A stretch of 64,000 bases of DNA from Prorocentrum cordatum (Eukaryota > Sar > Dinophyceae > Prorocentrales > Prorocentraceae). Numbering within the stretch: the first letter of the stretch is position 1; the number at the start of each line of letters is the position of its first letter. Shown here piece after piece: positions 20,794 to 31,054 of this stretch. The stretch spans positions 62,001 through 126,000 of the forward strand of contig CAUYUJ010014322.1 of assembly GCA_963575745.1 (NCBI GenBank), read 5' to 3'. Made by a program: the position numbers and the translations under genes. A model generated the notes under the pieces. That model was not told where the DNA came from and did no database searches. It was given only the letters and a program-made list of their open reading frames with translations.

Positions 20794-21816
20794 TCAGGAA
20801 GCCAACTCCCCCTTCGCGTCCGCCGCCATACCTCCGCCAGCCGCCGACGCCTTGTATCCCACGTGCAGGGTCGCGACGGATTTCGCCATTGCCTCCGACA
20901 CGCCGGCTGCGTCCTCGTTTGCCTCCCACAGGTGCTGGTGGAAGGCGCCGCTGTTCCACCGCCCCCACCTCTCCGCCAGCTCTGTGTCCTGGAAGCAGTG
21001 GCACAGGGCGGTCGCCCCGCCGATGCGGAGCGAGTGACTCTTGAACCTGTCCGGCGGGTGGCCCTCCAGCGCTGCCGCCTTCTGGAGCAAACCCTGGATG
21101 CGCTCCCGCGTGATCGGGCTGCCGTCCTCCCACCTCGCAAGCGGCAAATACGACTCCTCGCCCGTGAGGCGGCTCGGGAACCAGCGGTTGTAGCACTCCG
21201 CTGCCCACACGGGGCAGATACCGAACGAGTCGTTCGAGCGGTAGTGATTCCTGGCCTGCCCAGCACCTTTCTGGTCGGCCTTCGACGACTTCGGGGCGAT
21301 GTCCAGTCCCGTCAAAACCTTCTTCTGATCCCAGTGCCCTGAGTGGGCGTACTCCCCGATCCGCATCATGAAGAAGAACGCGAAGATCACGCAGAGGTGC
21401 AGGGCCGCGTCGTCCGCGCGAGTGTCCGGTTTCAACATGTCTCGGATCCTCCTCAGCATCTTGATCGTGACTGGGAGCTTCCTCCCCCCTGGGCCCTGCC
21501 AGTTCTCGATACCGTTCAGAGCCATCCACAGCCGCGGCTTCCCCGCCAAAGGGTCGGGCTCCCCCAACATCACGTGCTGCGAGCGGATCCCCAGCAACTT
21601 CGACCGTATCGTACCGTGCGACCGCTTCAGGCTGTTGCACAGGTGCACCATGAACAGCAGCAGCTCTTCCTCATCCTGATGACGCTCTGCGCGGGTCTCA
21701 CCGCGCAAAATGGGTGACCTTCTGCGGATCCGACAGAACGTCGTCCACTGCCTCCACGCCACCCCGTAGGTCGCCTTCGTTCCTTTGGCCACCGAAGCCA
21801 CCACCGCCGCGTCCAC
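20794..21816 (-). CDS. Tyrosine recombinase of the inner YR element
   Basis: 340 codons counted from a GTG at 21816; the frame continues upstream, so the true start is unclear. An N-terminal helical core-binding region (GTKATYGVAWRQWTTF) precedes the catalytic part. Arg152 stands in FMMRIGEY, Lys in SSKADQKG, and His261-x-x-Arg264 in HSLRIGGATAL, followed by ERWGRWNSGAFHQHLW. In relatives I recall a Tyr in the AF..YLW position; here it is His, and the next Tyr is about 30 residues on (HVGYKA). The enzyme would integrate circular cDNA. Missing Tyr may mean inactivity or a shifted nucleophile. It is the last ORF before repeats B1-A2-B2, as expected. Confidence 0.85.
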   Translation of the reverse strand: MDAAVVASVAKGTKATYGVAWRQWTTFCRIRRRSPILRGETRAERHQDEEELLLFMVHLCNSLKRSHGTIRSKLLGIRSQHVMLGEPDPLAGKPRLWMALNGIENWQGPGGRKLPVTIKMLRRIRDMLKPDTRADDAALHLCVIFAFFFMMRIGEYAHSGHWDQKKVLTGLDIAPKSSKADQKGAGQARNHYRSNDSFGICPVWAAECYNRWFPSRLTGEESYLPLARWEDGSPITRERIQGLLQKAAALEGHPPDRFKSHSLRIGGATALCHCFQDTELAERWGRWNSGAFHQHLWEANEDAAGVSEAMAKSVATLHVGYKASAAGGGMAADAKGELAS

Positions 21817-21893
21817 CAGCCTCTGGAGCTCCGGCGCGTAACCAGCATCTGCACGCCCACCAGCCCGCCTGGGGCCCCCCCTGGCGATCCGCC

Positions 21894-23300
21894 TCAGCTG
21901 TCCGCTGCCGCCGCCAGATACCGGCCCACCGCCTCCGGGTCGATGTCCCCAGGAGACCCAGCCGCCGGCGCCTCTTGCAGCACCACCTCCTCACGCTCGC
22001 GTTCCTCTCCCCCACCCCGCCGAGGGGCGGCGCGGCGCGGCGTGCGCGGGCGCCTGCCCGGCTGGCCCTCAGTGAGCCCGCGGGCGGACCGTGCCACCGC
22101 CCTTGGCGGCGTCCTCACCTCCTCCTCCTCCTCCTCGCGGCTCCCCGCTGGGCCTCTGGCGGGGGCCCGCGCCCGCGTACGCTGCGGGACCTCCTCCTCC
22201 TCTTCGCCTTCCGACTCCTCCTCCGCGTGGGTCTCCGGCGACTCGAGGCCCCTCGCCTCCTCAGCAGCGCGCGCTGGCCCGCCAGGCCTGAGCGGGTCGT
22301 GCTCCGCCCCGTGCCAGGGGGCGCGCGGCACCCCCGCCGACCCACCGGACCCGCTCGACCCCCCTTATGGGAGGTGCCCGAGCTTCTGGCTGGGGGAGCG
22401 GCTCACGGTCGGCCTGGCCCTCTGGCTGTGGGAGTGGCTCTCGGGCAGGCCGTGGGCGGGCGGCCGGGGTCTCCGCTCGGGTGGCCTGCCCCGAGGGGCG
22501 GCCTTCTTCCTCAGGAGCGGACCAGACCCCAGTCCTCTGGAAATCCACCCGCCGGGCGAGGGCGCGGTAGGCCTGACCGACCGACCGCGCGGCCTCCGTC
22601 AGGGGCTCCTCTTCTGAGACCTCCCCCTGCTTGACCTCTGCTGGCGCGGGAGGGGTCCTCGCCCTCAGACGGACGTGCCCCGCCTGTCCCTCACCCGTGC
22701 GCCTGGCCGCGTTCTTAAGCCGGCCCGCCTCCGCCTTCCTCTGCCGGGCGGCCGCCCGCTCGGCACGCGCCCGACGGACGAGCTCCCCCGGTGACGGGGG
22801 TGGGCATTCCTCGCTCTGGCTACCTCGACTGCCGCTCTCCTCACCTCGCCCCTCCCCAGCCCCCGGCCCAGGCTCTGGGGGGGGGCGGCCAGGGCGGCCG
22901 CAGCCAGCACCCGGGCGGTAGCCTCCGCGATCTCCTGCTTGCGCCTCTTGCCAGCGGCCGCTGCCACTGGCGGCCCGTCTCCTTCTGCGGGTGGTCGGCC
23001 GTGGGGCACCTTCTCGCAGTGCTTGAAGTGCTTAGCACCTCCATCTGCCCAGTCGGCTCCCTCCGACCGACCCGCGCACTTGTTGCAGCAAAACCCCGGC
23101 CGCCACAGCGCCCCGCCATCGACGGCGGTCGCAGGTTGGGAATGCTCCAGGTGGGGGCACCCCAGGAGCCGGCACGGCTGCAACGCGCCCCTCGCCTCGG
23201 GAGTGGTGGGGCCTGGTCCGCACTGCTGGCGCCACTCCCCACTCCTCGGCCACTCTCCCGTCTCCCAGCGGGAGTCCAGTCGCCCCAATCCTCATCCTCT
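21894..23300 (-). pseudogene. Acidic linker and Cys/His-rich region between methyltransferase and recombinase
   Basis: At 21894-22331 the frame is strongly acidic (EEESEGEEEEEVPQ), then basic. At about 23030-23200 a different frame encodes a likely zinc-binding stretch: CRLLGCPHLEH, then RPGFCCNKC, then KHFKHC. It is followed by a basic helix GKRRKQEIAEATARVLAAAA. Frames change near 23230 and 22700, so the segment is decayed. In related elements I recall such Cys/His modules before the recombinase, perhaps for nucleic-acid binding. Confidence 0.4.
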
Positions 23301-23427
23301 GATCCTCCCGCGTGTCGGCTCCTGCTGATCAGCGGGCTCCCTCCTTCTCCTGCCTGCGTGCCTGGCCTCCCCTCCACCGTTGGCCCCTCGGGCCGCGGGA
23401 CCTGTGTGGCCCCGCGCGGAGGTGCCT

Positions 23428-24891
23428 TCACCACCACGGGTTGCTGCCCCTCCCAAATGGGGGGGAAGCGGCCGCCAGGCGCCGCCGAAGGTGGGGGGTG
23501 CTCGGCTGGTGGCTCCTCCTGCCTCGGCCTGCCCAGTGACGAAGCCGCGGGCGTGGGGGCCCCCCCGGCAACATGCCGCCGTGCCGCTCGCCCGTCCCCG
23601 CTGCGCCCTGCCGGCGCCTACCATCTGCCTGGAGCCAGCTCGTGAGCTCACGCCTCCTCTCCTCATCCTCGGGGCGGCGGCAGATGCCTGCTTTCCCCCC
23701 TCCTGTCTCCGCGGCCGCCTCCGCTTGCCTGAGCGCGGCCGCCGGCGCCGCCGCGGCCGCTCGCGGGGGGCACGCGCGCAGGACTCCTCTCAGCACGTCC
23801 TCGTGGTTTACCTGCGCACACAGGTGCTCCCAGTCGGCACTAGCTCCCCCCCGCACGTGCCACACCTCCTGCGCCTGGAGCGGCCAGACCCCCGGCGGGG
23901 GCCCCTTCGCGTCGTAGACCAGGACGGGGTCCAGCACTCCGTTCTCCTCCACCCGAGGGGTCGGCGAGGGGCCCGAACTGCCATACACGGGGAGCCTGCC
24001 GACTTGCCCCCGCGGGTGCCAATGGCCAATGATCCGCGGGAGGTGGTGCTGCGACCTCGCTGCCCGCGGGTCCACCACCAGTCGCCCGTCCTCGGGCGCC
24101 AGCCACTCATCCTCCTCGATACGGCGGGCATTCAGCACCCCCCCTGCCATCGGCAGCGGTGGTGGGGGCTTCGCCTCCTGACTCCCCAGCCATCCCGCGG
24201 GCACCGGCCTCCCGGCCTTCGACGCCAGCACCCAAACCTTCCGCTGGGCCACTGGATCGCCGAACTCGCTGCACACCCGTCGGTCCTCCACAGCACTCCA
24301 AGCGATGTCCCGACAGAACTTCAGCACGTCGGCCACCGCGGGGCCCGGCGGTACGTCTACCAACGCCCACTGCGCCGCCAGCCCCCGCAGCTCCTGGGCG
24401 AAGTCCTGCAGGTGAGTGACCACCCGCGATGGGCCGAGAGAGGTCACCGCCAAGGTCAGGTGGCTCTCGCTCGCGGACCCGCTGCCCTGGAAGCAGGGCC
24501 ATCCTCTCGCCAGCTCTGCCTCGCCGCATGCCCCCAGCGCGCCCGCGGCCCGGGCGTGGGGAGCCATCGTGCTCGTCACCTCTACCACGCGCCAGGCCGT
24601 CTGCAGCAGCGGACGCGGGACCTCCCCCGACGACCGGCGCGCCATGAGCTGCATGACAACCTGCCAGTCCTCGGGGTCCACGAGCGCCACAGCATGGACG
24701 CGCCGCTCGTAGCTCTGGGACAGTACCTCCGCCCAAGTGCCCGCTAGGTCGATCGGCGTGAGACCCTCCTCGTCCATACGACGCTTGACCTCGCTCTCGC
24801 CGGCCCTGGCGATCATGTCCGCCATCCCGTTGCTGTACGTCCTGATGTACGGTGCCGTAGCATGTCGCAACTGTCCCAAAACTCCTGCCAC
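23428..24891 (-). CDS. Cytosine-C5 methyltransferase-like protein of the inner element
   Basis: 487 codons, no ATG at the frame start. YIRTYSNGMADMIARAGE near the N-terminus resembles the end of an RNase H/linker. WALVDVPPGPAVADVL then FGDPVAQRKVWVLAS (near residue 209) resembles motifs VI-VIII of C5 methyltransferases. VYGSSGPSPTPR with VLVYDAKGPPPGVWPLQAQE resembles the target-recognition end and motifs IX-X. Cysteine methyltransferases carried by retrotransposons have been reported in dinoflagellates, so the context fits. I cannot see a clear PCQ motif IV here; that part may be the upstream region at 25865-28260. The frame is the same as that of RT, separated only by a stop near 24910. Confidence 0.5.
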   Translation of the reverse strand: MAGVLGQLRHATAPYIRTYSNGMADMIARAGESEVKRRMDEEGLTPIDLAGTWAEVLSQSYERRVHAVALVDPEDWQVVMQLMARRSSGEVPRPLLQTAWRVVEVTSTMAPHARAAGALGACGEAELARGWPCFQGSGSASESHLTLAVTSLGPSRVVTHLQDFAQELRGLAAQWALVDVPPGPAVADVLKFCRDIAWSAVEDRRVCSEFGDPVAQRKVWVLASKAGRPVPAGWLGSQEAKPPPPLPMAGGVLNARRIEEDEWLAPEDGRLVVDPRAARSQHHLPRIIGHWHPRGQVGRLPVYGSSGPSPTPRVEENGVLDPVLVYDAKGPPPGVWPLQAQEVWHVRGGASADWEHLCAQVNHEDVLRGVLRACPPRAAAAAPAAALRQAEAAAETGGGKAGICRRPEDEERRRELTSWLQADGRRRQGAAGTGERHGGMLPGGPPRPRLRHWAGRGRRSHQPSTPHLRRRLAAASPPFGRGSNPWW

Positions 24892-24909
24892 GCCACCTCC
24901 TGCCCCTCC

Positions 24910-25803
24910 TCACCCCCTTTTCGGCGTCGCCCTTGCAGTGGGCCCGTCTGGCTGGCACATCAGGGCGTCCAACGCCCCCAGCTCCGTGCCCAGCGCCTGG
25001 TTGACCGCCGCGAAGTGCGCCCCCAACCCGCGGAGCCGCTGCACCGTCTTCAGCCGCACCACCCGCTGCCCTGGCTCGAGCTCCGCCCCTTGAAGTAGGT
25101 AGCTCATCTTCTGAATCTTGGGCTCTGGGAGCGTTGAGCGGTCCACCACACGGCCCTCGGAGTCCTCCAACTGGAAGAGCAGGCCCCAAATGAGCTTCTC
25201 GGCACTGAACTCGCCTTCCTCCGCGAACTTCCCCAGGTTGATCGAGCAGTCGCCGAGGAGCAGCTTCGACATGGCGTCGAACGTCCACGCAGACAGCCAC
25301 GGCCTCGCGCCCCAGGCCGGCTCCACCAGCACCCCGTCGTCGACCAGGACCTCGGACGAGTGCGCAACCTCATCGTGGAGCTCCTCTGCCGGCGGGCGGT
25401 GGGCTTGGTGTGCATCCTGCACACCTCTGCCCCACACTGCCCACTCGCCCGGTGCCCCCGTCCAGCCGAACACCATCGTGAGGTAGAGGACCGTCGTCGG
25501 TTCAGCTCCGGCCAGTCCTTGGAGACTCACCGCCATGATACGGAGACCGGGCAACTCGACCCACAGCAGCTTGAACGCCGCCTGGAAGTCCCGCTTCGCC
25601 AGGTAAATCCGCACCTTCGGACACCGGCACCTCCACCACAGGATCGTCAGCGCGATCTCGCGGTGGGTCGGCAACTTCGCTGGGGGGTGGTTCAGCTTGT
25701 CGCATCCCGCGCTGGCGTCCCTCATGTTGCTGATGAACCGACCCTCGTCGGCGATAGTCCGATCGGGCCGCATCTTCGGGACCCGACCCTGGGGCGACTC
25801 CAT
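24910..25803 (-). CDS. Reverse transcriptase of the inner YR element
   Basis: 297 codons from ATG 25803. VRIYLAKRDFQAAFKLLWV holds the motif A Asp and AFK, TVLYLTMVFGWTGAPGEWAV fits motif B, and SSEVLVDDGVLVEP is motif C with DD. This is a complete palm core. It copies element RNA into DNA. The sequence ends at a stop soon after the thumb (LRGLGAHFAAVNQAL). An RNase H domain should follow but only its tail seems present in the next ORF, so roughly 150-200 codons may be deleted near 24900. Confidence 0.85.
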   Translation of the reverse strand: MESPQGRVPKMRPDRTIADEGRFISNMRDASAGCDKLNHPPAKLPTHREIALTILWWRCRCPKVRIYLAKRDFQAAFKLLWVELPGLRIMAVSLQGLAGAEPTTVLYLTMVFGWTGAPGEWAVWGRGVQDAHQAHRPPAEELHDEVAHSSEVLVDDGVLVEPAWGARPWLSAWTFDAMSKLLLGDCSINLGKFAEEGEFSAEKLIWGLLFQLEDSEGRVVDRSTLPEPKIQKMSYLLQGAELEPGQRVVRLKTVQRLRGLGAHFAAVNQALGTELGALDALMCQPDGPTARATPKRG

Positions 25804-25864
25804 GATCCCCTCGAGTCCTGGGTGACTGGACGGGGCAGCCCAGGCACGACCCTTGACGATGTCG

Positions 25865-28260
25865 TCAGAGATCTTCCGCCTCGCCTCCTCCTGATGCTGT
25901 GCCGCCGACTGATGGGGCTTGGCCCTGACCCTCGTGATCCCCCCCCTCGTGCCTGACCTCCACCCCGTTCGTCGCGACCCGCCTCAAGTACTCTAGGAGC
26001 CCCGGCTCCACCTTTCCCTCCAAGTAGCCGTCGTGCACGCCCTTGAGGTGGAACCCTTGCTCGGCCTTCCAGGCTGCGCGGAGCGCTGCCAAAGCCTCCT
26101 GCCATCCCCCGTGCTCATCCAGCAGGTCGGCGCCCCGCATGATCATGCGCCCGAACGCTTCGTCGCTGTACCCTGGCTTCGCACGGGCCGCCGCCCAGAA
26201 ATTCGCAGCACCACCGTCTGTTCCCGGGACCGCCCCTCCGACTCGATCTCGTAGATCGCCCGGCTGCTGGTGGGCGAGCTCTCTGATCTCCTCCTCTTGC
26301 TCCTCTTCCTCCTCTGAAATGTGCCCAGCCAACGCACAACTCCGCAGGTTCGAAGACTCGGTGGGCCCAGGCCTCTCTGCAGCCTCCGAGGTCGCAGAAA
26401 AATGTGTTGACGGTGGGGGGCCTCTCCCCCCCTTCTTGGCCAGCGCGGCGCCCAGCTCCAGGGCCTCGGCAATCATGACCTGAGTGATGGCGCGCAGCAA
26501 TTGCTCGGGGTACCGGCCTGCGTCCGCCGTGCGCTTGTGCTTCGTGACCATGTCGACCCCTTTCAGCTCGACATGCGTGTGCTGGTGTGTGCACCGATGG
26601 GCCACCTCCTGCAGGTGTCGAACGCACGTAACCAACCACGATCGCTTCCGATACCGCTCATCTCCTCCCACGCCGTCGCGAGGCCCAAGGCCGTACTCAC
26701 ACTGGTCCACGGGCACCACCAGGACATCCTTCCTGCGCAGGATCTGGCGCCACCGGGCCAGGTCGTAGGCCTTGGGGCACCGGCCGTCGGGGGCGGGATG
26801 CTCCGCCGTCGGCAAGGCGCCAGCATCGGCGATGGTCTCGAACAGGCGCCCAGCGAAATTGGCCATGGCCGCCCCCTCGACTTCCCAATGCGGCCCTTCG
26901 GGGCGCCCAGCTGGCGCCTCGAACGTGCGCGTGCCTCCGCTGCGCAGCATCCACAGGCAAAAAGTACGGCACTCGAACCCGAGCCACCAGAGCAAGTATA
27001 CACAGCGCCGGGCCTCCTCTAGCAGCGCCTCCTGCACTTCCTTGCGCCTGGTGTCGTGCTCCTCCTGCAAGCCTTAGCCACGCCCCGGGTCCGAGCACAA
27101 CTCGACCGCTAGGCCGACCTCCACGCCCGCCTCCCTGAGCGAGTCCGACCACCCCTGAGTCCCCGCCCAGACCTCCTTCGCCGTCGAGATGCGCCCTTTC
27201 CAGCAGGGCCTCGTTTTCCCCGTCGCCTGGCCGTGGCGCTCATACCGCTTCCAGGCTGGGTTGCTCCTGTTGCCGAGGGCCCTCCACCTCGGGTCCTCCC
27301 CGACAATGTTCTGCCCCCCGGCCTTCTGCTCACGCCCGGCCTCTCTTGCCGCTCGGCACCGCGGGCATCTCCTCGCCACGTCCCCTGGCACCTTAGCCTC
27401 CTCGTGCGTCGCGTCATCCAAGTAGACATTCCACCCTGCAGCTAGCACCTCGTGCGGCGGATGCCCGCCTGTGAAGTCCCCGCGCAGCGTGTCGACATCC
27501 ACCTGGGGGAAGGGAACAGTACCTGCAAGTGGCCCTTGTAGAGCAGCATCCACACATCCCGCCCGCCGACCTTCGAGTCGCACTTCGCCCCCACGATGAC
27601 TTCGAGCCGTGCGCGACCCCACGGGTCGACACGGACCACGTGGACCGCCGTCTTCCTCAACGCGGGCGGCGGGAAAGCCGCCAAGGTCCTGTAATCCTTG
27701 TCGTGGCTCGGGTAGAGGGTGTCGTGGCAGAACATCCTCACGTCCGACTCGGCAATGGGGATGTAGGCATCGGGCGGTCCCATGAGGGTCTCGGCCTGCT
27801 TAGCCTCCTCCCACATGGCGATGCGCCACTGCTGCGCCAGCTTCATCACCTCCGCCACGGACGGGTCGCCCTTCCCATTCGAGCGCATATGCGCCGCAGC
27901 CGCGTTGATGAAAACGCACTGCCTCTCCTCTGCCTCGCCGACCTGGCAATCCGGCAGATACTCCGCCAACTCCTCAGTGACCGCCAGCTGGTCCCTATAG
28001 TCGAGGATGCCCCAGATGCGCCCCTTGATGTGGACTCGACCGCGACCGGGTTCCTCCATGGGCCCCCACACTACCTTTCCCACATGCACCTCTGGGCCCT
28101 CGAGTTCCCCCCCAACCCGTTCCACGCGTGAGGCCAGATACGGTCGGGCTTGGCACGCCAGTTCCTCGTCGCCCAGCTCCACTCATCCTGCAGGATCTCC
28201 TCGATCCGGGTAACCTGGCCCCCGAGGTATCCGTCCAGCAAGCGGCCATGACAATACGAG
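25865..28260 (-). pseudogene. Methyltransferase-like region preceding RT, with a frameshift and a stop
   Basis: Three segments join: 28182-27523 (ending YKGHLQ), 27502-27074 (VDVDTLRGDF, CPRCRAAREAG, AVELCSDPGRG), and 27070-25865. A TAA at 27074-27076 separates the last two, which share a frame. The third segment has FECRTFCLWMLRSGGTRTFE, DQCEYGLGPRD, HRCTHQHTHVELKG and, near its end, LLEYLRRVATNGVEVRHEG that leads into RT. I recall this block from dinoflagellate retroelement polyproteins, where it resembles a SAM-dependent methyltransferase fold. A related module is present in ORF2 of the copia element. Function is inferred. Confidence 0.5.
27503..27522 (-). other. 20-nt GT...AG segment whose removal restores the frame
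   Basis: Minus-strand GTACTGTTCCCTTCCCCCAG sits between CTTGCAG and GTGGATG. Without it the peptide reads KGHLQVDVDTLRG in one frame. It could be a tiny intron, an insertion, or chance at a simple frameshift. Confidence 0.2.
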
Positions 28261-29864
28261 CGTAGGCGGCTAGGTGCACCCTCAACCAGCTTTGCTTCCG
28301 GCTAGCTTCTGACCTGGTTCGCCATCGCCAGGTGTGCCTTCGCAACCTCTGGCGCATCCTCTGGAAGTTCGGGGGGGAAGACGACCGCCTCCTGGCTCCC
28401 GTAGTCCCCCATCCAACTCGCGACGGGTCCCTGCACCAACTCCTGTAGCTCCCGCTCCTGGGTGGTGTACGCCATCTCCGCATACTCCTCAGGCGGCTTG
28501 GCCACCTCCCCCATCCCGGCGGGACGGCTGGTGCCAGGCGCTCCTCCTCGTCGGCCTCCTCGCTGCGCCGCCTGATCCTCACCCTCCTGCACCTTCGCCG
28601 CCTGCTCCTTCTGCGCATCCGCCCTGAGCTGCTTGATCTTCGCGAGCCGATCCTCGATCTTGATCTTCGGTCCCGTCTTGACCCCGCCCCGCTTGAGGTA
28701 CTGCGCCTTCACCGTCCAGTGCGCCTTCTCGGCACTCTTGATGCCCACCGCGTGGGGCCGCCGGCAGGTCGTGGCGGTCTTCGAGCACCCATCGTGGCAC
28801 GCCGCATCCCAACACTTGGGTTCCCCCTTGGAGTCCACCGGCCCGTGTTTGATCGACTCCGCGACCTCGGTACTGGTCAGGGCCGACAGGACCTCCGCCG
28901 GGGGTTTGACCTTGCTCGCCCCCGCCTTCGGGACTCCTCCACCTCCTGTCAGCGCTCCAACTTTCTCCCCACCGCCGCCGACGGGAAGGGGCTGTGGCAG
29001 AGATCCTGCCGGGCGACGCTCCTCAACCTCATCCACCCCGCCTGCCACCAGAGGACGCAGCCGGGCGCGGTGAGCGTTTTCCCAGTAGGCGCCGTCCGCA
29101 GTCTTGACCAGGCGTTCGAAGATGACCGTCTTGAAGTATCCGTCGGGGCCTTCCACTTCGAACGTCGTAGGCAAAGTCAGTAGCGGTGGTCCCTCTGGGG
29201 TCGGCGTTCGGGCAGCGAAGATGAAGTCCTCTTTCCTCATCAGCTCCTTGTTGCAGAAGCGGTGCACCTCCTTCACCTTCCAGCGCAGCTCCTCCCACCA
29301 TCGACCGTTCAGCTCCTCCCAGGCATCCTGGACAAACCGAGCAGTATACTTCCGCGGCTTCGCCTCATGCTGTCTGATGAGGTAGTCCAAAGCCTCGCTT
29401 CTCTCGCCCCAGTGCTCAGCCCCATACGCAAGACTAGCTGCCCATATGCCGTTGCGGGCCTGGCGCGCCCACTTCAGCATATCCACGGGCTGCTTCGGGC
29501 GCGGCTCGATCTTGTACTCGGTCGTGGGCCCGTTGTCGTCGAACAGCTCCTCCGGGCATGTCACCCAATCCGCCACGCTGAGTGCGTGCGCCGCCAGCGT
29601 CTCCACCGACTTGCCTTCCCACGACCCCGACGCGATGCCGAAGGCGATCCTGTAGTTGATCAGGGTGGGCCACCGATGGCGCTTGAACAACGCCGAGGAG
29701 TGCTCCGCCATCCGCAGGAGCGCCTTGACCAGCGCACGGCCCAGGTCGCCCGGGCAGATGGCCACCCTGAACCTCCCGCAACCGCGCGCCGCCAGCACCA
29801 GCAGCTCGTGGTCCTTCGTGATCGACTGGAGGGTGCCCATATTCCCCGCCGCCGCGCCCTCCGC

Positions 29865-29884
29865 CTGCTTGTTCGGTAAATGAC
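29865..29884 (-). other. Second 20-nt GT...AG segment at a frame change
   Basis: Minus-strand GTCATTTACCGAACAAGCAG lies between GTGAAG and GCGGAG. Removing it joins NEGIVK to AEGAAAGNMGTLQS in frame. Same length and same effect as the segment at 27503. Confidence 0.2.
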
Positions 29885-30926
29885 CTTCACAATACCCTCG
29901 TTGTCCTTCCCCTCTGGGTCGCCGAGGGCCCCTGCCGACCTCCAGACCTTCTCCGACGGGCCGTAATCCTCCTCGTCGAAACTCACCCTCGATCTTCTCG
30001 CAGGCACTCCGAAGGTGGGCCCAGCCCTGTGCTCGAAGAGGTCCATGGGGGGTGGTGTGGGGTCTTGTCCTAGCCGACCCGACGGCGGACCTCTGCCCAG
30101 CTCTGCCCGCACGGTGCTGCCCCGCAGATCGACGCCTTGAGCGCCCAGGTCGGTTGCCCGCCGCTTGGGCGCCCACCTCCCGGCGTACCCCCCTTCCTCC
30201 TTGGGGGGGCGGCTGGACTCGAGCGCCCTGCCCAGGCCGGGAGGCGCCTCCACTGCCACAGGGCGCGCCGTGGGAGGCGTGGGCGGCCGTGCGGGGCCAG
30301 GGGCTGGCCGTGCCAGCCCCTCCCGCCACGCTCCTCCCGCCACCTCCTCCTCATGTGCCTGGCTCAGGCCGCGCCTCTCCCTCAGCACCTCAGCCAGCTG
30401 CCTCAGGTTCTCCACCTCGTCGTCCGACATGAAGGAGCCGCGGTCCCTCTCCAGGGCTTCGAGCGACTCGACGATCGCGTCGCACGCATCTCCCAGGTCA
30501 TCGAAACCCTCAGTGTGCTGGTACCTCTCGGCCACGCCCAACGGGTGATCCTCTCCGCTCGCCCGCGACTTCAGGAACTCCAATGCCAGGGCCGCCTCAC
30601 CTCGGCGTCGCCAGCGCTTCCGAGCCGCCCCTCTCAGGATGCCTCCCAGCTCTCCTCTGGTCAGCGTATCCCTCCATGGTGGCTGTGGCGGGTACGTCGG
30701 GGGACCCGGGAGCGGCAACCTCCGAGTGGGTGGGTCATCGCGCCCTCCTCCTGCCTCCTCGACCCCTCGCGTCAGGATGCAAAGGGGGGGGTCCTCCCTC
30801 CCCGTCGACCCACGCGCCAGCGCCAGCGCCACTGGGCTTGCTGTCCTGCCGAACTCATCCATCCCGTCGGGTATCTGGTTCACCGTCCGCACGATGATGG
30901 CTGGCGCTCCTGCGGCTGCGGCCTGG

Positions 30927-30927
<1 letters not shown>

Positions 30928-30968
<41 letters not shown>
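30928..30968. repeat. (CA)20 dinucleotide repeat inside the gag-like frame
   Basis: 41 bases of perfect cacaca on the plus strand. It interrupts a protein-like frame (IDDR before it, AAAAGAPAIIVRTV after it in another frame), so expansion here probably broke the gene. Confidence 0.95.
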
Positions 30969-30970
<2 letters not shown>

Positions 30971-31054
30971 TCGTCGATCACCGGCCCAAGGTTGGACGGG
31001 ACAGAAACCTGTGCGTCGATACCTGGGATGCGATACGTCGTCCAACCATCCTCC

